Positions 1 through 8,357 are shown, numbered from the stretch's first letter. The stretch is DNA of 64,000 bases from Pedobacter gandavensis (GCF_014172405.1 NZ_WNXC01000003.1:248001-312000); one strand, 5' to 3'. Notes: generated by a model from the sequence alone, not told the origin. Numbers and translations: made by a program.

Positions 1-575
1 CGACAAGATTTCCCGTAATACGCTTGTGAAGCTGCCTCGGCACCATAAATCCCATCCCCCATCTCTATTACATTGAGGTAAACTTCCAAAATACGTTCCT
101 TGCTCCAAAAGATTTCGATCAACAGTGTAAAATATGCTTCAAAACCTTTGCGAATCCAGGAACGACCTGGCCATAGAAATACATTTTTCGCGGTTTGCTG
201 GGAAATGGTACTTCCTCCTTTAATCTTATTCCCTTTCTGATTGGCGGCAAAGGCTTTTTCTATGGCCTTCACATCAAAGCCGATGTGTTTTAGGAAGAGC
301 TGATCTTCTGCGGACACCGCCGCTCTTTTCATATTGTCGGAAATCTCCTCAAAGTCTACCCATTTCTTTTCCATTTTATAAGGCTTACCATCAGCTTTAC
401 GCTCAATATTCCTTTGGACCATCAACAAGGTGATTGGAGGGTTCACGAAACGATAAAACAATACCCAAAGCACGGAAACCATCAAAAACCAAAGAAATAC
501 TTTGGTGACAATATTGGTAATTTTCTTAAATAAAGGGGTTTGAGTTTTTCGAGGGTTGCGTTTCTTTGTTGCCAT
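1..575 (-). CDS. mtgA: Monofunctional peptidoglycan glycosyltransferase MtgA (3' end cut by window edge)
   Basis: Family 51 glycosyltransferase that polymerises lipid II into glycan strands at the inner membrane. The first 191 codons are visible and run off the left edge, so the C-terminus is missing. A basic N-terminus is followed by one membrane segment (about residues 22-42). The family motifs come in order: AEDQLFLKH with catalytic Glu90, GGSTISQQTAKN (120-131), LWPGRSWIRKG and KERILEVYLN. No transpeptidase domain can be seen, but a bifunctional enzyme is not excluded by this fragment; the short N-terminus and the KNVFLWPGRSW motif favour the monofunctional type. The ATG at 573-575 is the only good start. 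The gene lies downstream of rplI on the same strand, with a terminator between them. Confidence 0.9.
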   Translation of the reverse strand, partial: MATKKRNPRKTQTPLFKKITNIVTKVFLWFLMVSVLWVLFYRFVNPPITLLMVQRNIERKADGKPYKMEKKWVDFEEISDNMKRAAVSAEDQLFLKHIGFDVKAIEKAFAANQKGNKIKGGSTISQQTAKNVFLWPGRSWIRKGFEAYFTLLIEIFWSKERILEVYLNVIEMGDGIYGAEAASQAYYGKSC

Positions 576-635
576 TACTCAAAGGTAAGAAGATTGAGGA
601 ATTCCATATCTGTTGAACGGCAAAAAAGGCAATAA

Positions 636-667
636 AAAAAGGGCTCTGATAAATCAGAACCCTTTTT
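636..667 (-). terminator. Rho-independent terminator after rplI
   Basis: An inverted repeat GGGCTCTGAT / ATCAGAACCC (one C-A mismatch) is flanked by A and T runs. On the minus strand the stem is followed by a T run, so it ends the rpsF-rpsR-rplI transcript before mtgA. Confidence 0.75.
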
Positions 668-685
668 TATATCGTGTAGATAAGA

Positions 686-1129
686 TTACTCAGCTACAAC
701 TTCGAAAGGAACTTTAACTTTCACTTCTTTGTGTAAGTTTAAGTTGGCTACGTATTCACCAACAAATTTAGGTTCAGTTTCGAAAGTGATACGGCGACGG
801 TCAACATCAAAACCTTGTTGTTTCAATGCGTCAGAAATCATAATAGTGTTTACTGCACCAAAAATCTTTCCTGTTTCACCAGCTTTAGCACCGATAGTTA
901 ACTTCACATCTACTAAACGTGCAGCGATACCATCAGCATCTTTCTTAATTTTATCTTGTTTAAAAGCAGCTTGTTTTAAGTTTTCTGCTAATACTTTTTT
1001 CGCTGAAGGAGTAGCCAACTGACCAAATCCTTGTGGGATTAAGTAGTTACGACCGTATCCTGGCTTTACATTAACGATATCGTCTTTCTCCCCTAGGGAT
1101 TTGATATCTTGTTTTAAAATAATTTCCAT
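686..1129 (-). CDS. rplI: 50S ribosomal protein L9
   Basis: L9 of the large subunit, 147 aa, the normal family length. The N-terminal domain (MEIILKQDIKSLGEKDDIVNVKPGYGRNYLIP) carries the L9 signature G-x2-VxVKPGYxRNYLIP, followed by the lysine-rich connecting helix (about 41-75) and a C-terminal domain ending VKVPFEVVAE. It is last in the rpsF-rpsR-rplI operon, 10 nt after rpsR. L9 binds 23S rRNA near the L1 stalk and helps maintain frame. Confidence 0.97.
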   Translation of the reverse strand: MEIILKQDIKSLGEKDDIVNVKPGYGRNYLIPQGFGQLATPSAKKVLAENLKQAAFKQDKIKKDADGIAARLVDVKLTIGAKAGETGKIFGAVNTIMISDALKQQGFDVDRRRITFETEPKFVGEYVANLNLHKEVKVKVPFEVVAE

Positions 1130-1139
1130 TTCTCAGCTC

Positions 1140-1403
1140 CTATTTTAATTGGTCAGCAACAAAAGGTAACAAACCAATATGACGTGAACGTTTTACCGCT
1201 TGTGCCACTTTGCGTTGGAATTTCAATGAAGTACCAGTTAAACGGCGAGGTAAAATTTTACCTTGATCATTGATGAACTTTAACAAAAAGTTTGCGTCTT
1301 TGTAATCAATATATTTAATTCCGTTCTTTTTGAAACGGCAATATTTTTTTCTGTTATCGTCCACTTTTGGAGCAGTAACATATTGTATTTGATCTTTAGC
1401 CAT
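1140..1403 (-). CDS. rpsR: 30S ribosomal protein S18
   Basis: S18 of the small-subunit platform, 87 aa, which pairs with S6 in the ribosome. The conserved core is visible: [35 protein letters not shown] and the end [20 protein letters not shown]. Its ATG overlaps the rpsF stop by one base (TAATG), so the two are translationally coupled, which suits proteins that assemble as a pair. Confidence 0.97.
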   Translation of the reverse strand: MAKDQIQYVTAPKVDDNRKKYCRFKKNGIKYIDYKDANFLLKFINDQGKILPRRLTGTSLKFQRKVAQAVKRSRHIGLLPFVADQLK

Positions 1404-1765
1404 TATCCTGCAACCTCCTCTTTCTTAGGTTTTTTGTTAAAAGCACCACTGCGTTTCTTCTCATTATACGCAACCGCATGACGATCTAATCTAATGGTAA
1501 GGAAACGTAGAACACGCTCATCACGTTTTAGTTCTAATTCCAATTTACTTACTAATTCACCTGAAGATTTATACTCTGTAAGGTGGAAGAATCCGCTTGC
1601 TTTTTTCTCAATCGGATACGCTAATTTTCTCAAACCCCAATTGTCCTCTTGAACAATCTCGGCTCCGCTATCAGTGATGATTTTGCTGAATTTGGCTAAT
1701 GCCTCTTTAGCAACCTCTTCTGATAACAACGGGGTTAGAACGATAACAGTTTCGTACTGATTCAT
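1403..1765 (-). CDS. rpsF: 30S ribosomal protein S6
   Basis: S6, 120 aa, first gene of the operon. It starts [17 protein letters not shown] and contains the family motif [25 protein letters not shown]. It ends in a basic, flexible tail ([18 protein letters not shown]), common in this phylum. S6 and S18 bind 16S rRNA as a heterodimer. The start is fixed by homology and a clear promoter at 1812-1842; a hairpin lies in the leader. Confidence 0.97.
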   Translation of the reverse strand: MNQYETVIVLTPLLSEEVAKEALAKFSKIITDSGAEIVQEDNWGLRKLAYPIEKKASGFFHLTEYKSSGELVSKLELELKRDERVLRFLTIRLDRHAVAYNEKKRSGAFNKKPKKEEVAG

Positions 1766-1790
1766 TGTTATGATTAATTTATGTTTATTT

Positions 1791-1808
1791 CCCGCATTAA
1801 ATACGGGG
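1791..1808 (-). promoter_or_regulatory. Hairpin in the rpsF leader, possible S6:S18 autoregulatory site
   Basis: The presumed leader between the promoter and the rpsF ATG contains CCCGTATTTAATGCGGG (minus strand), which folds into a 7-8 bp stem with one G-U pair and a tiny loop. In many bacteria an S6:S18 complex represses its own operon by binding a leader hairpin with a CCG element. The location fits, but I cannot confirm the published consensus. Confidence 0.35.
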
Positions 1809-1811
1809 ATG

Positions 1812-1842
1812 CAAATGTAGCAATAAATTATTAAAAATCAAA
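1812..1842 (-). promoter_or_regulatory. Promoter of the rpsF operon
   Basis: On the minus strand TTTG (1842-1839) is followed after 19 nt by TACATTTG (1819-1812), a full match to the Bacteroidota -33/-7 consensus. Transcription would start about 40 nt before the rpsF ATG. Confidence 0.7.
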
Positions 1843-1847
1843 TCATC

Positions 1848-3083
1848 TTAGTGTTTACCAAACAGATAGTTAAGGCCTAAGCGGAATCTTTCCCGTTCTA
1901 CACTATAATAAACATAGCTGGTCATCGAAGTAGGAACAGTATAGCCGGCCAAGAGTTCGATTCTTTTATTCATTACTACCCCTACAGTAACAGGAATTGT
2001 CAGGTAAAATTTATTCAGTTCCATTGGTTCATCAACTTTTCTTAAATCATCCGTTAGGATTTCCTTTTCATATTTAAAATTCACCAGATTATTGATTTTC
2101 GAATAATTTAGTCCCGGTCCGGCGCTCAAAAAAACTTTAAATTGATCAGCATTATAAATATGATAAAGTAAGGAAGGTGTGAACACAGCATTCAATTGAT
2201 CAAAAGAATTTCCTCCTGCAGCACTAGTCACCTCACTTTTACTCTTAACAAAAGCCAGTTCAACACGCATGACCAATCTACGGATTGCAGGATTGATAAA
2301 TAAATCGACACCCCCACTAAACATTGGTGAAACGGACATTTTTGATTTTGCATCAGCTCCGGCAAGTGGATTTTTCCCACGAAACTTCGTATTAGCCATA
2401 TCCACACTAAGTCCGGCAAACCACCTGGATTGCTTAAACTTAGGCTTCAGCTTCTGCTGTCCATTAATTAATGCTACCACCTGGACAAGCTCATCTTCCT
2501 TATATTTTAGATTTGCCAGCCTTCTTTCATTTACGAGGTTTGATTTTTCATATTTTTTCATCAGGAAGGATAGCTGACGCGCATACTTGATATTTGTGAT
2601 TAACCTCCCTGATTCCCCTTCCTTATAATACAATTGCATCACTAATTCATCTGGAACCATAGCCTCCTTATCTAAGATGTAAAACCTATTTTTAATGCGA
2701 TCTGCATAGGAGTATAAAGTCACATTTGGCCCGGCCTCCAACACCTGTAGAAAGACAGCCTCTCTTTTTGAAGTCGTATCCACCTGAGTTGTCAGGTTAG
2801 AAATTTGATCTGAGCCCAAACTGATATTCACTAAAAAACGCTGGTAACTTGCCCTGTCATCAATATGGCAGGCTACACAATCATTTAAAGTATAAATTTT
2901 AGGTATTGAATTAGGTTCCGCTTTATAGACGAATGAACTGGGACTTTTCTGTCCTTCCCTATAATCAATGTATCCCTTAAGGGTATCTTTTGCATTGGTA
3001 ACTACATATCCTTTTTGGAAATTAGACTGAGCAATTGCAAAGGCAGGAGAAGCCATAAGCAAGAAAAGAAGAAAGCGTTTCAT
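1848..3083 (-). CDS. Outer-membrane beta-barrel protein of unknown role
   Basis: 411 aa with a Sec signal peptide (MKRFLLFLLMASPAFAIAQ). The first half holds a globular region with a repeated pattern seen in Bacteroidota proteins of unknown function (GYVVTNAKDTLKGYIDYREG). A lysine-rich stretch follows near 170-215. From about residue 218 the chain shows alternating hydrophobic strands with glycines (WFAGLSVDMANTKF, SVSPMFSGGVDLFIN, LLAGYTVPTSMTSYVYYSV) and ends RFRLGLNYLFGKH, as expected of a small porin-like barrel. It stands alone, with its own promoter at 3107-3114. I do not recognise a specific function. Confidence 0.75.
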   Translation of the reverse strand: MKRFLLFLLMASPAFAIAQSNFQKGYVVTNAKDTLKGYIDYREGQKSPSSFVYKAEPNSIPKIYTLNDCVACHIDDRASYQRFLVNISLGSDQISNLTTQVDTTSKREAVFLQVLEAGPNVTLYSYADRIKNRFYILDKEAMVPDELVMQLYYKEGESGRLITNIKYARQLSFLMKKYEKSNLVNERRLANLKYKEDELVQVVALINGQQKLKPKFKQSRWFAGLSVDMANTKFRGKNPLAGADAKSKMSVSPMFSGGVDLFINPAIRRLVMRVELAFVKSKSEVTSAAGGNSFDQLNAVFTPSLLYHIYNADQFKVFLSAGPGLNYSKINNLVNFKYEKEILTDDLRKVDEPMELNKFYLTIPVTVGVVMNKRIELLAGYTVPTSMTSYVYYSVERERFRLGLNYLFGKH

Positions 3084-3106
3084 TATTTTGGTTTATTTGA
3101 TTTGCG

Positions 3107-3114
3107 CAAAGCTA
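3107..3114 (-). promoter_or_regulatory. -7 element upstream of the 1848-3083 gene
   Basis: TAGCTTTG on the minus strand matches TAnnTTTG and lies 23 nt before the ATG. No clear -33 TTTG was seen at the usual distance. Confidence 0.4.
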
Positions 3115-3225
3115 TGATTAATCTCGATCTATGAAAATTCTAAAGATCTTAAAGTCAGAACCTCATCATTTTATTTTCCAACAAATCCCTTCTGCTCCAT
3201 AAAAAATTTATAATTTCGTTGGCGA

Positions 3226-5094
3226 ATGGAAAATTTTATAGTTTCAGCCCGTAAATACCGTCCGGCAACGTTTGAAACCGTTGTTGGCCAACATCACATT
3301 ACAGGTACACTTAAAAATGCCATCAAGAATAATCAATTGGCTCAGGCTTTTTTATTCTGTGGGCCAAGGGGAGTAGGTAAAACAACTTGCGCAAGGATTC
3401 TTGCCAAGACGATCAATTGTACCAATCTTACTCCTGAACAGGAAGCTTGCGGAACCTGTGATTCCTGCGTTTCTTTTCAAACCGGCCATTCTTTTAACTT
3501 TCATGAATTAGATGCGGCATCCAACAACTCTGTTGATGATATCCGAAGTCTGATTGAACAAGTACGTATTCCGCCACAGGCTGGAAAATATAAGATTTAT
3601 ATCATTGATGAGGTTCACATGCTTTCGGCAAATGCGTTTAACGCTTTCCTGAAAACATTAGAGGAGCCACCATCTTATGCTATATTTATATTAGCGACTA
3701 CAGAAAAACATAAAATCTTACCAACGATTCTCTCGCGTTGTCAAATCTTTGACTTCAATAGAATTCAGGTAGATGATATTTCCAGCTTACTGAATAAAAT
3801 CGCGGTACGTGAAAATATCAGTGTAGAAGCAGATGGCCTACACATTATTGCGCAAAAGGCAGACGGTGGTTTAAGGGATGCCCTTTCCATGTTTGACCAG
3901 ATTGTGAGTTATACCAATAAGAACCTAACTTATAAATCGGTAATTGATAACCTGAACATCCTGGATTATGATTACTATTTTAAGCTGACTCAATATTTGC
4001 TAAGTGCGGATGTGAGTAATGCATTGATTCTTTTTGACGAAATCCTGAACCATGGTTTCGATGGAAACAACTTCATTAATGGACTAGCCAGCCACCTTAG
4101 AAACCTACTGGTAGCAAAAGATCCACAAACCACAAAATTACTTGAGGTTAGTGAGAACATAAAACAAAAATACATCAGTCAAAGTCAGCAGACACCGGTT
4201 TCTTTTGTACTCACCGCATTAAACCTTGCCAATCAATGTGACCTGATTTACAAGAACAGCAAGAACCAACGGCTCCAGGTTGAACTGGCACTGATCAAAA
4301 TGTGTCATATTCCATCAGTCCTGCAACTTGCCCAACAACCTTTCCAAAACGCTGCAACTGATCAAAATCAGATTAAAAAAAAAACTAATGTAAGTTCGCC
4401 TCCAGCTCCAAATATTGCTGCAGCAGCTACAACGCCAAGCACTGGAACTGCAACAAATCATGTTGCCCCTGCCAGTATCTCTACTCCAGCAACGGACAGT
4501 CCAGCTGTGCTTACTGAAGCTCAGCCAAAACCAATCCCGGCGGCAGCGATAAGTTCACCAGTAAAGTCGACAACCGCCCCTACTGCAAAGATAGCCTTAA
4601 CACAAAAAATCAACCTGAATGGAAGCAACACTGCAGGAACATTCATCCCTTCTCTAACCGATCTGAATGCCAAATCTGGTGCTGCAGATAGTGATGAGCC
4701 AAAATATATCAGTGGAGATGCTAGGGATTCCTTTTCGCAGGAGCAGTTATTGAGCTTATGGAATCAGTATGCAGAAAGTGCAAAAGATGCAGGAAAGATC
4801 AACATCTATACACTGATGATTGGTGCAGAACCACAATTAGAAGGTACAGATCTAATCGTTGCCAAAGTAGAACATAAACTTCAGGAAGGACTTCTACAGG
4901 AAGAAATGGTTGATTTAATGAATTTCCTAAGACCTAGACTGAAAAACTTTAACGTTTCCGTGAAAACTATTCAGGCCGCAAGAGAAGTGGTTAACCGTCT
5001 TTATACCAGCACAGAAAAGTATCAGTTTTTACTCGATAAAAACCCTAAACTAGAAGAACTCCGTCGTAAGTTTAACCTTGACGTAAACCCTTAA
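3226..5094 (+). CDS. dnaX: DNA polymerase III subunit gamma/tau
   Basis: Clamp-loader ATPase, 622 aa. Visible landmarks are Walker A GPRGVGKT (46-53), the zinc module Cys65-Cys75-Cys78-Cys81, Walker B IYIIDE (124-129) and the sensor/arginine-finger SRC (170-172). Domain III follows to about residue 370. A Pro/Ala/Thr-rich linker (about 390-490) and a C-terminal tau-type domain (about 500-615, EQLLSLWNQYAESAKDAGK) complete the long form. Ten consecutive A residues at 4375-4384 encode Lys384-386 exactly at the end of domain III; both other frames stop immediately after, so slippage would give a gamma-like product of 387-388 aa. The 3' end overlaps the convergent gene at 5072-5494 by 23 nt. Confidence 0.96.
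   Translation: MENFIVSARKYRPATFETVVGQHHITGTLKNAIKNNQLAQAFLFCGPRGVGKTTCARILAKTINCTNLTPEQEACGTCDSCVSFQTGHSFNFHELDAASNNSVDDIRSLIEQVRIPPQAGKYKIYIIDEVHMLSANAFNAFLKTLEEPPSYAIFILATTEKHKILPTILSRCQIFDFNRIQVDDISSLLNKIAVRENISVEADGLHIIAQKADGGLRDALSMFDQIVSYTNKNLTYKSVIDNLNILDYDYYFKLTQYLLSADVSNALILFDEILNHGFDGNNFINGLASHLRNLLVAKDPQTTKLLEVSENIKQKYISQSQQTPVSFVLTALNLANQCDLIYKNSKNQRLQVELALIKMCHIPSVLQLAQQPFQNAATDQNQIKKKTNVSSPPAPNIAAAATTPSTGTATNHVAPASISTPATDSPAVLTEAQPKPIPAAAISSPVKSTTAPTAKIALTQKINLNGSNTAGTFIPSLTDLNAKSGAADSDEPKYISGDARDSFSQEQLLSLWNQYAESAKDAGKINIYTLMIGAEPQLEGTDLIVAKVEHKLQEGLLQEEMVDLMNFLRPRLKNFNVSVKTIQAAREVVNRLYTSTEKYQFLLDKNPKLEELRRKFNLDVNP
4375..4384 (+). promoter_or_regulatory. A10 slippage/frameshift tract in dnaX
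   Basis: The codons ATT AAA AAA AAA ACT contain ten A in a row. With one extra A the reading becomes AAA AAA AAA AAC TAA; with one A fewer it becomes AAA AAA AAA CTA ATG TAA. Both stop within two codons of the tract. This resembles the A9 slippery site in Thermus thermophilus dnaX and, in outcome, the -1 frameshift in E. coli dnaX. Confidence 0.6.
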
Positions 5095-5494
5095 TTTTCC
5101 TTGTTGTTTCTGGTGTATCATTGATGGGATAACCCTCTTCATCCAGATCTTCACGTTCATCTTCTGCGGTTCTTCCCAACAATTCGTCTTCGGCGGCAAG
5201 GGCAACGATATCCCCGTTATCGATGTGCATACCCGCTTCCTCCAGGTTTTCACCAATCTGTTCCTCGTCATTATACTCGCTTCCGATATAAGGATTGGCC
5301 TCATCATAAGAAGAAATACTATCTTCACCATTGGGTGCCGAAGTATCATATGGTAAAGGATGATCGTATTCTTTTTCTGGACTTTTCACATCAAACACAA
5401 AACTATTTTTGTCCTTATCGTAAGCTAAATTTTCAAAATCTTTGGTCTCGCCCAAATCTGTCGGATGAAGTTTATCCTTTTTCTCGGTACTCAT
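5072..5494 (-). CDS. Acidic hypothetical protein
   Basis: 140 aa, very rich in Asp and Glu, with no signal peptide or membrane segment, and probably largely disordered. It starts MSTEKKDKLHPTDLGETKDFENLAYD and ends with a short basic tail (TTRKIKGLRQG) inside the dnaX overlap. Repeated DNGD/EDE-type clusters (about 89-120) are its only obvious feature. The ATG at 5492-5494 is the only start giving the full open frame. Convergence and a 23-nt overlap with dnaX are unusual; the two transcripts must be partly antisense. I do not recognise the family. Confidence 0.7.
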   Translation of the reverse strand: MSTEKKDKLHPTDLGETKDFENLAYDKDKNSFVFDVKSPEKEYDHPLPYDTSAPNGEDSISSYDEANPYIGSEYNDEEQIGENLEEAGMHIDNGDIVALAAEDELLGRTAEDEREDLDEEGYPINDTPETTRKIKGLRQG

Positions 5495-5549
5495 AGTGAT
5501 CAGGTTATACCATCATAACGTTATAAAATCTTTAATTGTTTTTGGATAT

Positions 5550-5567
5550 TTCTATAATATTATAGAA
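5550..5567. repeat. Perfect 18-bp palindrome between divergent genes
   Basis: TTCTATAATATTATAGAA is its own reverse complement. It sits in the 171-bp region between the acidic-protein gene (minus) and the TonB receptor (plus), where a dimeric regulator could act on either promoter. Confidence 0.5.
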
Positions 5568-5651
5568 GAACCATCTTCAATTCTTTGGCTTGAGTGTCAA
5601 GATCGCATATAAATTAGCCATTGCCGCGTCGTTTTCTTTGGGGATAAATTA

Positions 5652-5659
5652 TAGCTTTG
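5652..5659 (+). promoter_or_regulatory. -7 element just before the TonB receptor start
   Basis: TAGCTTTG matches TAnnTTTG and ends 6 nt before the ATG at 5666, so the transcript would have almost no leader. Confidence 0.4.
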
Positions 5660-5665
5660 TTTAGG

Positions 5666-7729
5666 ATGAGAATACTTTTAACCGCATCGCTGATATTACT
5701 TTCTTTTTCTGTTATCGCACAACAGCCTGATACTGCAAACAGATTAAAAGAGGTAGAAATCAGACCTTATTTTTCTACACAACCTTTGCTCAGAGCCACA
5801 GGATCCATTGGTTTGATTGACCATTCTCTATTGGAAAAGCAAGCGGGAGGTGCTTTGGTATCTGCTATGAATACTGTTCCAGGAATACGTATGGAAGAAC
5901 GTTCTCCCGGTAGTTACCGTTTATCCATTCGCGGAAGTTTACTCCGCTCCCCTTTCGGAATCAGAAATGTAAAAATCTATTTTGACGAATTCCCTTTAAC
6001 AGATGCAGGAGGGAATAGTTACCTGAATGCCTTAGATGTTGCTGCACTAAATCGCATCCAAATTCTGAAAGGGCCACAAGGAAGTCTATTTGGTGCAAAC
6101 TCAGGAGGGGTGGTACTCATTCAATCACAAACACCTAGTACAGACAGCACCCTCGCAAAATTAAGACTGGAAGCTGGCTCCTATGGCGGCTTTCGACAAA
6201 GCCTTTCTGCCGGAAAACAATTCAAGAACTACAGTATCAACATTACCCAGGCTTACCAGCGCAGCGATGGTTACCGTGACCATAGCGCAATGGACCGCAA
6301 GTACTTCCAGGTATCACAACAACTTAACTACAGTAAGCAAAACAAGCTGAAAGCAATGATCTTCTACTCAGATCTTCATTACAACACCCCTGGAGGATTA
6401 AATTTACAACAATACCTGGATCGCCCGACTGCTTCCAGACCCGCTTCCGGGCCAATAAAAAGTGCTATTGAGCAAAAAGCAGGCATTTACAGCAATACCT
6501 TATTCGGTGGCATTTCCAACGACTGGGTTATCAATGATCATTTTAAACATATCGTTTCTGTTTTCTCTTCCTATACCGATTTCAAGAACCCTTTTATCAC
6601 CAATTACGAAAAAAGGAAAGAATTGACTTTAGGTATGCGCTCCTATTTGGAGTGCCAAAAAAAAACCAGCAAGCTTGATTACAGGTTCAACATCGGATTT
6701 GAAAGCACACAAACCGCATCAGACATTTTCAACTATAACAATAACCTAGGCCAAGCTACCGAGCTTAAAACCAGTGACAAGTTGAAAGCTGCTTCAAACT
6801 TTGCCTTTATTCATTTGAACATCGATTTTTTAAACAAATGGCTCCTGGAATTATCCAGCAGTGGAAATTTATACCAATACACTTATCAGCGCATTGCTCC
6901 AGTAGCTACAGGCAGACAGACCAACCGATTTGACTTCCAGTTGATGCCAAGAATTGCCTTATCCTACTTACTAAGCCCTGAGCTTTCTTTGCGTACGGCA
7001 ATCAGCAAAGGCTATTCTCCACCAACCATAGCAGAGATCAGGGCCTCCGACCAGGTTATCAATGTGAACTTACAGCCAGAGTCCGGATGGAATCATGAAA
7101 TAGGTATTCGTTATCAAAGTCCTGACCATCGATTCCAAATTGACCTGACTGGTTTTTATTACCGTCTTCAAAATGCGATCGTTAGGCGAATGGACGAAAA
7201 TGAGAATGAATATTTCATCAATGCCGGTGGAACTAAACAATGGGGATTAGAAAATTCCATTTCTTTTTGGATTGTTCCAGTAAACCCCTCTAAATTTATC
7301 CGTGGCTTACAATTTTATCATGCATTGACCTTAAGCAATTTCAAGTTTGACCATTATGCCGACAATACGGCTGACTATTCCGGAAATCAATTGACAGGGG
7401 TTCCAAAGCAGGTGTTGATCAACAGTATTGACCTACAATTTCCTGGAAAATGGTCTTTATTTGCACAGCACAATTACACTTCTAGTATCCCCTTAAATGA
7501 TGCCAATACGGCTTACGCAAAAAAATACCATTTAGTTCAAGCCAGACTAAGCTGGAAACCTTTAAAGTCTGTTCATGCTCCTATGGAGATATTTGTCGGA
7601 GTCGATAACCTTTTAAACGAAAAATACAGTCTTGGCAATGACTTAAATGCAGTAGCTGGACGTTACTATAATCCCGCAGCAGGCAGAAATTACAATATTG
7701 GACTTTCCCTGCAGTTGAGAAGAAAATAA
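5666..7729 (+). CDS. TonB-dependent outer-membrane receptor
   Basis: 687 aa ligand-gated porin powered by TonB. I place the start at the ATG at 5666 rather than the upstream TTG because it begins the signal peptide MRILLTASLILLSFSVIAQQ directly. The plug domain follows (about 25-150: LKEVEIRPYFSTQPLLRATGSIGLID, VPGIRMEERSPGSYRLSIRG, ILKGPQGSLFGANSGGVVLIQ). The rest is a 22-stranded barrel ending NIGLSLQLRRK. It has no CarboxypepD-like N-terminal domain and no SusD partner, so it is a classical receptor for a siderophore, vitamin or metal. No neighbouring gene points to the substrate. A hairpin follows the stop. Confidence 0.9.
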   Translation: MRILLTASLILLSFSVIAQQPDTANRLKEVEIRPYFSTQPLLRATGSIGLIDHSLLEKQAGGALVSAMNTVPGIRMEERSPGSYRLSIRGSLLRSPFGIRNVKIYFDEFPLTDAGGNSYLNALDVAALNRIQILKGPQGSLFGANSGGVVLIQSQTPSTDSTLAKLRLEAGSYGGFRQSLSAGKQFKNYSINITQAYQRSDGYRDHSAMDRKYFQVSQQLNYSKQNKLKAMIFYSDLHYNTPGGLNLQQYLDRPTASRPASGPIKSAIEQKAGIYSNTLFGGISNDWVINDHFKHIVSVFSSYTDFKNPFITNYEKRKELTLGMRSYLECQKKTSKLDYRFNIGFESTQTASDIFNYNNNLGQATELKTSDKLKAASNFAFIHLNIDFLNKWLLELSSSGNLYQYTYQRIAPVATGRQTNRFDFQLMPRIALSYLLSPELSLRTAISKGYSPPTIAEIRASDQVINVNLQPESGWNHEIGIRYQSPDHRFQIDLTGFYYRLQNAIVRRMDENENEYFINAGGTKQWGLENSISFWIVPVNPSKFIRGLQFYHALTLSNFKFDHYADNTADYSGNQLTGVPKQVLINSIDLQFPGKWSLFAQHNYTSSIPLNDANTAYAKKYHLVQARLSWKPLKSVHAPMEIFVGVDNLLNEKYSLGNDLNAVAGRYYNPAAGRNYNIGLSLQLRRK

Positions 7730-7766
7730 ACATTTCGAGCGATTGCCAGCCCTTGCCCGAAATGTT
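7729..7766. terminator. Hairpin between convergent TonB receptor and ssb genes
   Basis: AACATTTCG (7729-7737) pairs with CGAAATGTT (7758-7766) around a 20-nt loop. The T run is weak, but the position between two convergent stops suits a bidirectional terminator. Confidence 0.5.
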
Positions 7767-7774
7767 ATTTGTAA

Positions 7775-8116
7775 TTAAGCCTCTATTGGTGTGACCAGCT
7801 CCAAATGATTGACAAAGATCTCTGTACTGGACCGTTGGTCTCCCAATTTATCAGTGTAACTTTGCACTTTTAGGGTCCCTTCAATACTCAGACCTACCCC
7901 TTTCTTGATCAGTAATTCTGCAAGCTCTGCTTTCTTATTCCAAAAAACCAGGCTAAACCATTGTGTCTGGCAAACGGCCTCTCCACTTTGGTTCTTATAA
8001 AACTCATTAATGGCCATACTTACCTTTGCCACTTTTTTCTCTCCGGCAAAATTAACGACTACAGGATCTGCACCTGCAAGACCTGTAAGAAAAACACTGT
8101 TTTTAAAATTCTTCAT
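7775..8116 (-). CDS. ssb: Single-stranded DNA-binding protein (short form)
   Basis: 113 aa OB-fold protein that coats single-stranded DNA. The family pattern is clear: NSVFLTGLAGADPVV, VAKVSMAINEFYKN, TQWFSLVFWNKKAELAELLIKKGVGLSIEGTLKVQSY, then the closing strand. It stops right after the OB fold (LELVTPIEA) and lacks the long linker and acidic tip of the main replicative SSB that recruits partners. This may therefore be a second, specialised SSB (repair, competence or stress), with the full-length protein elsewhere. A near-palindrome lies at 8147-8163, upstream of the start. Confidence 0.88.
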   Translation of the reverse strand: MKNFKNSVFLTGLAGADPVVVNFAGEKKVAKVSMAINEFYKNQSGEAVCQTQWFSLVFWNKKAELAELLIKKGVGLSIEGTLKVQSYTDKLGDQRSSTEIFVNHLELVTPIEA

Positions 8117-8146
8117 CTTCTTCTGATTAAGCTATGTTAACGAACA

Positions 8147-8163
8147 GTAATCACGCTGATTAC
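8147..8163. promoter_or_regulatory. Inverted repeat upstream of ssb, possible operator
   Basis: GTAATCA-CGC-TGATTAC has perfect 7-bp arms around 3 nt and starts 31 nt before the ssb ATG. The rest of this 241-bp divergent region is AT-rich and holds a second short dyad, TCAC-AAC-GTGA at 8288-8298. Confidence 0.4.
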
Positions 8164-8357
8164 CGACATGACGAACTACCGTATTATTTAGAAGATAACC
8201 AAGTTTTCTTACTAAAATTTAAATCATTATTAATATATTCTCTTTTAAACACCAACAAAATACTAAAAATACGAGCAAAAACCCGGGTCACAACGTGATA
8301 TTCATACTTATAAATTCAAGAGATAAATGATATATTAGTCTACAAAGCGATTAATTT

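Noticed and set aside
4375-5094. dnaX as a frameshifted pseudogene
   Set aside because: The full-length frame is intact with a good tau C-terminal domain; the A tract is a slippage site, not a lesion.
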